Below, one piece after another: positions 58,880 to 64,000 of a stretch of 64,000 nt of DNA (its first letter is position 1; each line of letters opens with the position of its first letter). The DNA lies in assembly GCF_030811595.1 (NCBI RefSeq), contig NZ_JAUSRB010000002.1, positions 7,068,001-7,132,000 of the forward strand, read 5' to 3'. The notes under the pieces are model-generated. The model saw only the letters and a list, made by a program, of their open reading frames with translations. It searched no databases and was not told where the DNA came from. A program made the position numbers and the translations under genes. This DNA is from Streptosporangium brasiliense (GTDB lineage: Bacteria; Actinomycetota; Actinomycetes; Streptosporangiales; Streptosporangiaceae).

Positions 58880-59095
58880 CGGGCGCGTGTGGTTCTCGGG
58901 CGCCCGCGCCGAGTTCCCCGGAGCCGGAGGTGAGCAGGCAGACGGACACGCGAGCGGGCATCCGGGGAAGGCCGGTCCCGACCAGCGGCGTCGCGAGCTG
59001 CTCCACGGAACCGCGCACGGACTCGGCCGGCCGCTGCTGAAGACGGACGACCGTCGCGGTGGCGTATGCGATTGTCGATACGCCACCGCCGCGCC
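58880..59095 (-). pseudogene. MarR-family regulator fragment
   Basis: The minus frame reads YATATVVRLQQRPAESVRGS, VEQLATPLVGTGLPRMPARV and SVCLLTSGSGELGAGAREP. The LPRMxARVxxxLLxSxSGxL block is the start of the GbsR/MarR-type winged helix. The recognition helix and the rest are gone. Confidence 0.5.
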
Positions 59096-59107
59096 GGACC
59101 CCTGGCA

Positions 59108-59764
59108 TCAAGGAACTGGCGCAAGCCGGCAGTGAGAGGGTCCTGCCGCTGCGATCGCGACAGCCTGACTGCTGCAGGTGCTGGACGACTCGTCCAGCCG
59201 CTCCCCGTTCTCGACGACGTAGCCCACGCCGGGGTGGGGCCGTCGTCGTGGTGGCGTGCCGCCGCTGTCCGGGCAGTGCTCGAAGTGCCACCACTCGTTG
59301 TCGTAGAGGCGGTAGAGGTCGTAGCGGGCGCCGTGTTCCTCCAGCCAGCGCGCGCCTTCGTGGGGGCGCACGTCCAGTGCGATGCCCTTGACATGGCTGG
59401 ATTCCGCCGGTGGTAGCACGAGCATTCGCGCCAAGGCCGGGGAGCCGGAGCGACGCACCTCCTCGTCGAACATCCGCTGCTGGACAAGGGGGTCGCGGTA
59501 TCCCGAGGTGAGGCCGATGAGCTGGCCGTGACGCCAGAGCGCCTCGGTGCGCGCCGCGGTGAACGCCGCCATGGCGCCGTCGGTGAGGCCGGTGAGGTCC
59601 TCGGCGGGGAATCGCGTCCGTAACGCCCAGCGGCAGGCCAGTTCGCGGGCGCGGCCGGGATGGCGGGCGAGCGCCGCGGGCAGCAGGAGCACGGCGAGCA
59701 CCAGCGTGGCCGCGGCGTACAGCCGGTCTCGGAGCCGAGGTGGGAGGGTGTGTGTTCCGTTCAT
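59108..59764 (-). CDS. VanY-type D-alanyl-D-alanine carboxypeptidase
   Basis: The 218-residue protein begins with a basic stretch and a hydrophobic helix (RLYAAATLVLAVLLLPAALA, about residues 13-32), so it is a membrane-anchored or exported enzyme. The VanY (M15B) catalytic set is visible: L-T-S-G-Y-R-D in LIGLTSGYRDPLVQQRMFDE, S-x-H-x-x-G-x-A-x-D in SSHVKGIALDVRPHEGARWL (zinc His and Asp), and E-W-W-H in LYDNEWWHFEHCPD (catalytic Glu and third zinc ligand). It would trim the last D-Ala of peptidoglycan stem peptides. The last 35 or so residues (ENGERLDESSSTCSS...) look foreign and may result from a 3' change. Divergent from the regulator at 59940. Confidence 0.85.
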   Translation of the reverse strand: MNGTHTLPPRLRDRLYAAATLVLAVLLLPAALARHPGRARELACRWALRTRFPAEDLTGLTDGAMAAFTAARTEALWRHGQLIGLTSGYRDPLVQQRMFDEEVRRSGSPALARMLVLPPAESSHVKGIALDVRPHEGARWLEEHGARYDLYRLYDNEWWHFEHCPDSGGTPPRRRPHPGVGYVVENGERLDESSSTCSSQAVAIAAAGPSHCRLAPVP

Positions 59765-59960
59765 GGCGACTACGATTGGCGCCGAATGTGTGTGCTCTGT
59801 CCGCCGTATGTCACCGTTTCTCGACGGCGGCGATCGTCGGCGCGATCGTGACACAACCATGACATGACGCTGACGAGGCGGGGACACGGCCGGCCGACAG
59901 TGGATGGGGTTGACCGGCGGGCGAGGTACGGAGCGTGCTGTGAAACTCGGCGGCGTGTCG
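59758..59960. promoter_or_regulatory. Divergent vanY/vanR-type promoter region
   Basis: This intergenic region carries GTGACACAACCATGACATGA (59849-59868), GACGAGGCGGGGACAC (59872-59887) and GGCCGACAGTGGA, conserved in a second copy at 56031-56230. The conservation in a region that is not coding suggests regulator-binding sites, most simply for the response regulator at 59940. ATGACATGAC is a direct ATGAC repeat. Confidence 0.6.
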
Positions 59961-60629
59961 CGAGTGTTGTTGATCGAGGATGACCCGGCCGTGCGGGAGG
60001 GCCTTGAGCTGGCCTTGACCCGGCACGGGTACCGGGTGCGCGCGGTGGAGTCCGGCGAGCAGGGGCTGGACCGGCTGCGCGCCGACCTTCCCGACGTCGT
60101 CGTGCTCGATCTGATGTTGCCCGGCATGGACGGGTTCGAGGTCTGCCGCCGCATCCGGGCCGCCAGGGAGGTACCGATCATCATGCTGACCGCGCGCGGC
60201 GACGACATCGACGTGGTGGCCGGGTTGGAGGCGGGCGCCGACGACTACGTGGTCAAGCCGGTGCGGCCCAGGGTGCTCGAGGCACGCATCCGCGCGGTGC
60301 TCCGGCGGGTCGGCCGGGACCAGGCGGAGCTGGAGCGGCACGGGGACCTGACCATCGATCGGGCCGGGCTGGTGGTCGCCAGCCGCGGCGTGCCGGTCGG
60401 CCTCACCCCGACCGAGCTACGCCTGCTGCTCGAGCTCTCCGGCACGCCGGGCCGGGTGCACAGCCGCCAGCAGCTGCTGGAGTCGGTGTGGGAGCACGGG
60501 TACTTCGGTGACTCGCGGCTCGTGGACGCGTGCGTGCAGCGGTTGCGCGCGAAGATCGAGGACGACTCGGCGGCGCCCGTCTACGTGCAGACGGTGCGCG
60601 GGTTCGGGTACCGGTTCGGGCCGGTGTGA
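59940..60629 (+). CDS. OmpR/VanR-like response regulator
   Basis: The protein of about 229 residues (GTG 59940; GTG 59955 is possible) has a receiver domain (VLLIEDDPAVREGLELALTR; phosphorylated Asp in VVVLDLMLPGMDGF; Thr in IIMLTARG; Lys in DDYVVKPVRPRVLEARI) and an OmpR winged-helix C-terminal domain (GLTPTELRLLLELSGTPGRV, DACVQRLRAKIEDDSAAPVY, VQTVRGFGYRF). It heads an operon with the kinase (GTGA overlap) and a lipoprotein (GTGA overlap). With the divergent vanY-like gene it forms a cell-wall regulatory unit; control of vanY expression is likely. No vanHAX genes are present, so glycopeptide resistance is not implied. Confidence 0.9.
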   Translation: MKLGGVSRVLLIEDDPAVREGLELALTRHGYRVRAVESGEQGLDRLRADLPDVVVLDLMLPGMDGFEVCRRIRAAREVPIIMLTARGDDIDVVAGLEAGADDYVVKPVRPRVLEARIRAVLRRVGRDQAELERHGDLTIDRAGLVVASRGVPVGLTPTELRLLLELSGTPGRVHSRQQLLESVWEHGYFGDSRLVDACVQRLRAKIEDDSAAPVYVQTVRGFGYRFGPV

Positions 60630-62113
60630 AGCGGCCGGTGACACCTCTGCCGAGCCTGGGGCTGCGTGCCCGGCTGTTGTCCGCGTTCGCGCTGCTGTGT
60701 GTGGTCACCGCGACGGCGGTGGCCGGCGTGATCTACGTCGAGGCCCGCAACGCCATCCTGGGGCGCGCCCAGGATGCCGCGGTGCAGACGATGAGAAGCC
60801 GCCTGCAGGCGCTCTACCCGTTGCAGAATCCGGCGCCGGACGCGGGTGAGCTCGGCGAGATCGCCCGCACCGTGGCCGACGGCAACAACGACGCGGTCGC
60901 CGTCTACCACGAGAGGCGCTCGCCGGCCGGCCCCCGCCGGCCGTGCCTGCCTTTCGGCGGGCCATGCCGGCAGGGCCTGGATCCCGGGATGATCCCCAAG
61001 GAGCTGCGGCGGGAGGTGGCCGGCGGCAACGTCGCGTGGCAGCGCGTGGTGTGGCAGGACGGGCCCCACCTGATCATCGGCACGCCGTTGCTGATCGTCG
61101 AGGGGGACCGGCCGACGCGGGCGTCCGGCATCGAGGTCTACATCACGCACAGCCTGGCTCCCGAACAGCGCAGCATCGACCGGCTGGCCATATTCGCCTG
61201 GCTCATCGGCGGGGCGGCCCTGGCGTTCGCGGTCGTCCTGGCGTTGCTGGCCGCCCATGGCGTGCTGGGCCCGGTGCGCGAGCTCGGCCGGGCGGCCCGC
61301 CTGCTGGGCCAGGGCGAGCTGCGCACCAGGATCGCGGTCCGCGGCTCCGATGAGCTGGCCGACGTGGCACACACCTTCAACACCACCGCCGCGGAGCTGG
61401 AACGGCACGTCAAGCAGCTGCGCGAGATGGAGGCCGACGCCCGCCGGTTCGTGGCCGACGTGTCGCACGAGCTGCGCACCCCGCTGGCCGCGCTCACCGC
61501 GGTCGCCGACGTCCTGGAGGAGGAGGCGGCCGAGCTGCCCGAGCCCGCCGGCCGGGCCGCCAGGCTGGTCAGCCAGGAGACGCTCAACCTCACCGCTCTG
61601 GTGAACGACCTCATCGAGATCAGCAGGTTCGACTCCGGCGTCGCGGCCCTCGCGCTGAACGATGTCGACGTGGCCGAGCTGGTGCGCGCGACCCTGCGTA
61701 CGCGGGGCTGGTCGCAGCAGGTGCACACCGAGCTTCCAGCCGCGGTGACGGCACGGCTGGACCCGCGCCGGGTGGACGTCATCCTCGCGAACCTGGTCGG
61801 CAACGCCCTGCGGCACGGCGAGCCACCGGTGTCGGTACGGCTGTCGGCCGACCCGCACCGGATCGCTCTGGAGGTCCGCGACCACGGGCCGGGGCTGGAC
61901 GGAGCGGTACTGCCGCACGTGTTCGACCGGTTCTACAAGGCCAGCGCGGCCAGGGCCAGGTCCGAGGGCAGCGGCCTGGGCCTGGCCATCGCGCGGGAGA
62001 ACGCGCGCCTGCACCGAGGCGACCTCACCGTCACCAACGCCCCGGACGGCGGCGCCGTCTTCGCGCTGCGCCTGCCACGCCGGGCACACGATCCGGACGG
62101 AGGCCCCGAGTGA
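60626..62113 (+). CDS. Membrane sensor histidine kinase (VanS-like)
   Basis: The 495-residue kinase starts at GTG 60626 overlapping the regulator stop. It has a first membrane helix (LLSAFALLCVVTATAVAGVI), an extracytoplasmic domain of about 170 residues containing a Cys pair (RRPCLPFGGPCRQ), a second helix (LAIFAWLIGGAALAFAVVLA), a HAMP linker (GPVRELGRAARLLGQGELRT), HisKA with the phospho-His in RRFVADVSHELRTPLAALTA, and HATPase_c (ILANLVGNALRHGE, VRDHGPGLD, GSGLGLAIARENARLH). It probably senses a cell-wall or envelope signal through the outer domain and phosphorylates the regulator at 59940. Confidence 0.92.
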   Translation: MKRPVTPLPSLGLRARLLSAFALLCVVTATAVAGVIYVEARNAILGRAQDAAVQTMRSRLQALYPLQNPAPDAGELGEIARTVADGNNDAVAVYHERRSPAGPRRPCLPFGGPCRQGLDPGMIPKELRREVAGGNVAWQRVVWQDGPHLIIGTPLLIVEGDRPTRASGIEVYITHSLAPEQRSIDRLAIFAWLIGGAALAFAVVLALLAAHGVLGPVRELGRAARLLGQGELRTRIAVRGSDELADVAHTFNTTAAELERHVKQLREMEADARRFVADVSHELRTPLAALTAVADVLEEEAAELPEPAGRAARLVSQETLNLTALVNDLIEISRFDSGVAALALNDVDVAELVRATLRTRGWSQQVHTELPAAVTARLDPRRVDVILANLVGNALRHGEPPVSVRLSADPHRIALEVRDHGPGLDGAVLPHVFDRFYKASAARARSEGSGLGLAIARENARLHRGDLTVTNAPDGGAVFALRLPRRAHDPDGGPE

Positions 62114-62619
62114 GGACCGGGATCGCCCGCCGCGTGCTCGCCGCGGGCCTCGTATCGCTCGTCGCCGTGGCCGGCTGCGGTGTGCAACCCAGCGACGCCA
62201 TCCCCGCCGGAGACCCGCCGAGCGGAGCAGTCGCACTGACCGTCGCACCGACCGTCGCACCAGCCATGAAGATCACCATCTACCTGGTGAAGAACGGCCG
62301 GCTCAGCGCGGTAACGCGGCCCGGTGGTCGACCACTGTTCCGAGCGGACACGCTCGCGCTGCTGGCGGCCGGGCCCACCGCGAGGGAGCAGGCACACGGC
62401 TTCACCACCGAGGTCCCGCCCGGAGCCGGCCCGTTCTCGGTAACCGTCAAGCCGACCGGCCACCTGGTGGTGACCCTGTCCACTGCGGCCGGCGAACTGT
62501 CCACACTGGCCGTCGAGCAGATCGTGTGCACGGCCGCCGCCGCGGTGCCGGAAAACTCTGCCCAGGTCACCATTGTCGGTGCTGGGCAGGACATCGGCCC
62601 CCGCAACTGCCCGGGGTAA
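62110..62619 (+). CDS. GerMN-domain lipoprotein
   Basis: The 169-residue protein starts at GTG 62110, overlapping the kinase stop by 4 bp. It has a lipoprotein signal with the lipobox VAVAGC (Cys about residue 23), so it is anchored to the outer face of the membrane. The mature part includes KITIYLVKNGRLSAVTRPGG, LLAAGPTAREQAHGFTTEVP and LVVTLSTAAGELSTLAVEQI VCTA, the GerMN/LpqB-type sporulation-germination domain that binds cell-wall or regulatory partners. A 12-bp in-frame tandem duplication (62238-62261) encodes TVAPTVAP. Likely accessory sensor for the kinase, by analogy with LpqB-MtrAB. Confidence 0.8.
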   Translation: MRTGIARRVLAAGLVSLVAVAGCGVQPSDAIPAGDPPSGAVALTVAPTVAPAMKITIYLVKNGRLSAVTRPGGRPLFRADTLALLAAGPTAREQAHGFTTEVPPGAGPFSVTVKPTGHLVVTLSTAAGELSTLAVEQIVCTAAAAVPENSAQVTIVGAGQDIGPRNCPG

Positions 62620-62702
62620 CGGTAGCGACCTGTCCGCTCGGGAGCGGGCGCCGGGGGCGATGGCACCCGGCGCCCTGCCCACTCTCGCCCCCCGCGGACC
62701 GG

Positions 62703-63734
62703 TCAGCGGAAGTCGGAGATGCGCAGCACCGCCAGCATGTCCGTCGCCCGGGAGCCGGTCGAGAAGGACGCCTCCGCGCCGACCCAGCCGCGGAAGGCTC
62801 CCGTGTCGTCGATGATCTGCATGAGCGGTTTGACGTGGGAGTTGCCGGTGTAGCAGAACTCACCGCGCTCCATCGCCAGGCAGGTGCACCAGTGCCACAG
62901 CGTGTCGCGGCGGTCGGACTTGGAGATCATCGTGAGGTAGTACTGGATGGAGCTGACGTTGGAGCGCGTTCCGCCGCCGTACTTGGGGCAGCCACCCGAC
63001 TTCTGACACGCGCCGCGCGAGGACGGTTGCAGGTAGGTCAGGCACGAGGTGGTGGCGGCGCAGGCGTGGAAGGCGGAGTGGCCGAACGGCTGACTGCCGG
63101 ACGTGACGAGCTTGCCGCCCGCCCAGCTCGTCAGGTCCTGCCTGAGTGAGCCGGGGAACGCCTTCACCGAGCTCATCGCGCGGCGGGTGCCGAGTGCGGC
63201 GTTGCTGCCGTAGCCGTACCCGTGCGTGGCCAGCGTGCTCTGCTTGAGGTCCAGGCGGGCCAGCCTGCCGTCAGGCGAGGGCCGCACGTACCACTGCTCC
63301 GTCCACGTCTGGGCGATCTTCCAGCGGATGGTGAGCACGCCGCCCGCCACGGTGTACGTCCCGGTGCGGCTCTCGTCGGGGGCGGCGGTGAAGCCTCCGG
63401 CGGTGAGCACCTCGCAGGCGCGGGGCCGCGACGCGGCACCGCCCGCCTTGGTGGTGCAGCTCGGGTCGGGGACGGTGCCGGTGCGCTGTCTGGCCTTGGG
63501 ATGACGCTGCCACCACAGGTAGAGGGCGGCGCTCACCGTGCCGTCGGCGGCGAAGCGGTAGCTGCCCAGGCGTACCCAGTTCTGCCGGGAGGCGGCCTTC
63601 AGATGACCCTGTGAGACGACATAGGTGCTCTTGCCGCCCGGCAGCGGCGAGGCGGAAACCGCGGCGATGGCCGGCCGGGCGGGCAGGACGGTGAGGGCGA
63701 GCAGGAAGGAGAGGATTGCCGCTGCGGTACGCAT
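62703..63734 (-). CDS. Large exported protein of unknown function
   Basis: The 343-residue product starts at ATG 63734 after GGAGTCTCCT. Residues 1-26 (RTAAAILSFLLALTVLPARP AIAA) are a Sec signal. The mature protein is beta-rich with Trp/Tyr segments (KAASRQNWVRLGSYRFAADG, TVSAALYLWWQRHPKARQRT, LTIRWKIAQTWTEQWYVRPS) in the first half and a second half with five or more Cys (FHACAATTSCLTYLQ, GACQKSGGCPKYGG, LWHWCTCLAMERGEFC). It ends WVGAEASFSTGSRATDMLAV. I recognise no family; the Cys pattern suggests several disulfides. It is convergent with the GerMN operon but not obviously part of it. Confidence 0.75.
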   Translation of the reverse strand: MRTAAAILSFLLALTVLPARPAIAAVSASPLPGGKSTYVVSQGHLKAASRQNWVRLGSYRFAADGTVSAALYLWWQRHPKARQRTGTVPDPSCTTKAGGAASRPRACEVLTAGGFTAAPDESRTGTYTVAGGVLTIRWKIAQTWTEQWYVRPSPDGRLARLDLKQSTLATHGYGYGSNAALGTRRAMSSVKAFPGSLRQDLTSWAGGKLVTSGSQPFGHSAFHACAATTSCLTYLQPSSRGACQKSGGCPKYGGGTRSNVSSIQYYLTMISKSDRRDTLWHWCTCLAMERGEFCYTGNSHVKPLMQIIDDTGAFRGWVGAEASFSTGSRATDMLAVLRISDFR

Positions 63735-64000
63735 GAGGAGACTCCGGAAGGCTTGCGGGCTTAGCCGATCGTCAACAAGCCACCGTATTCGGCCCGGACC
63801 GGATATGTCTGCGAAACCGCGGCCATGACTCGCCCGGATCGCCGGACCGTCCCCTCCCGTCCGGAAGGTCTCGGGACCTGGCCGGATGCGCCTGCTCCCA
63901 AGCGCTCCCAAGCGCTCCGCGCGGTCTCGACGATTTCGTAGCCGCCGGGTTCCGCGTGCGTACGGGTACAAAAGGGCGTCGAAGTGCTGTCAGGGACGTA
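63735..64000. other. Upstream region of the exported-protein gene
   Basis: The promoter region on the minus strand lies here. CTCCCAAGCG is repeated in tandem (63895-63904, 63905-63914). No gene is supportable to the window end. Confidence 0.35.

Noticed and set aside
58150..59487. 445-codon minus-strand frame
   Set aside because: Runs through three unrelated relic pieces and the vanY-like gene in the wrong frame.
60581..62260. 559-codon minus-strand frame
   Set aside because: Shadow of the histidine kinase; composition without hydrophobic or catalytic patterns.
59940..62619. Complete vancomycin-resistance cluster
   Set aside because: Only VanY-, VanR- and VanS-like genes are present; no vanH, vanA or vanX homologue is in the window.

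Overview
The window is very GC-rich (about 70%), uses ATG, GTG and TTG starts, and carries gene families typical of mycelial actinomycetes: PaaX and TetR regulators, a SigE-type sigma factor, VanY/VanR/VanS-like proteins, Tat-exported proteins, an ArsR/DUF5937 regulator, and ISKra4, IS701 and IS1182 elements. A Streptosporangiales or Streptomyces-like host is likely, but this is inferred from gene content only. I saw no rRNA gene, CRISPR array or intact tRNA.

Layout. 0-3.1 kb: an integrase cut by the window edge, a small exported protein, and broken IS30, IS481 and IS110 pieces. 3.1-15.5 kb: an oxidative-catabolism region with a Baeyer-Villiger monooxygenase, three alpha/beta hydrolases, two paralogous saccharopine-dehydrogenase-like oxidoreductases in opposite orientation, a TetR and a PaaX regulator, a small membrane protein and several palindromic operators; an IS1182/ISL3 composite interrupts it. 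15.6-34 kb: a decayed accessory zone of IS982, IS701, ISKra4, IS3 and IS5 relics, gene fragments (LanC-like, NmrA-like, TPR, integrase), a 41-nt 3' fragment of tRNA-Arg(CCG) that looks like an attachment-site scar, and islands of intact genes (GNAT, DoxX, DUF4240, exported small proteins, TetR, SDR, methyltransferase).

34.1-37.4 kb: an ABC-2 transporter pair facing a histidine kinase/response regulator pair, the usual layout of an antibiotic- or envelope-stress efflux module. 37.5-41.6 kb: a Tn3-family relic, an HD-domain gene, an exported protein between inverted repeats, and an acyl-CoA-dehydrogenase-like gene. 42.2-55.6 kb: mostly intact genes, namely two MFS exporters, a SigE sigma factor with a membrane-anchored propeller-like partner, an NTF2-like protein, a second two-component system, DUF6223, an ArsR/DUF5937 regulator divergent from an exporter, an APH-like kinase, and a gene very like rox (rifampicin monooxygenase). 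56-64 kb: a Tat-exported TPR/aspartic-protease-like protein, a patch of pseudogenes, then a VanY-type carboxypeptidase divergent from an overlapping response regulator, kinase and GerMN-lipoprotein operon, and a large exported protein.

Cross-cutting observations: (i) a roughly 38-bp sequence occurs at least five times in both orientations; (ii) 10-17-bp tandem duplications are common and break at least two recognisable genes; (iii) about 200 bp between vanY-like and vanR-like genes has a diverged second copy just upstream of the Tat-exported protein gene, which suggests shared control; (iv) a DUF4240 gene lies between 18-bp perfect terminal repeats of an IS701-like element. No complete new defence or biosynthetic system is evident. 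The least conventional parts are the monooxygenase/oxidoreductase region, the DUF4240-carrying element and the dispersed repeat.
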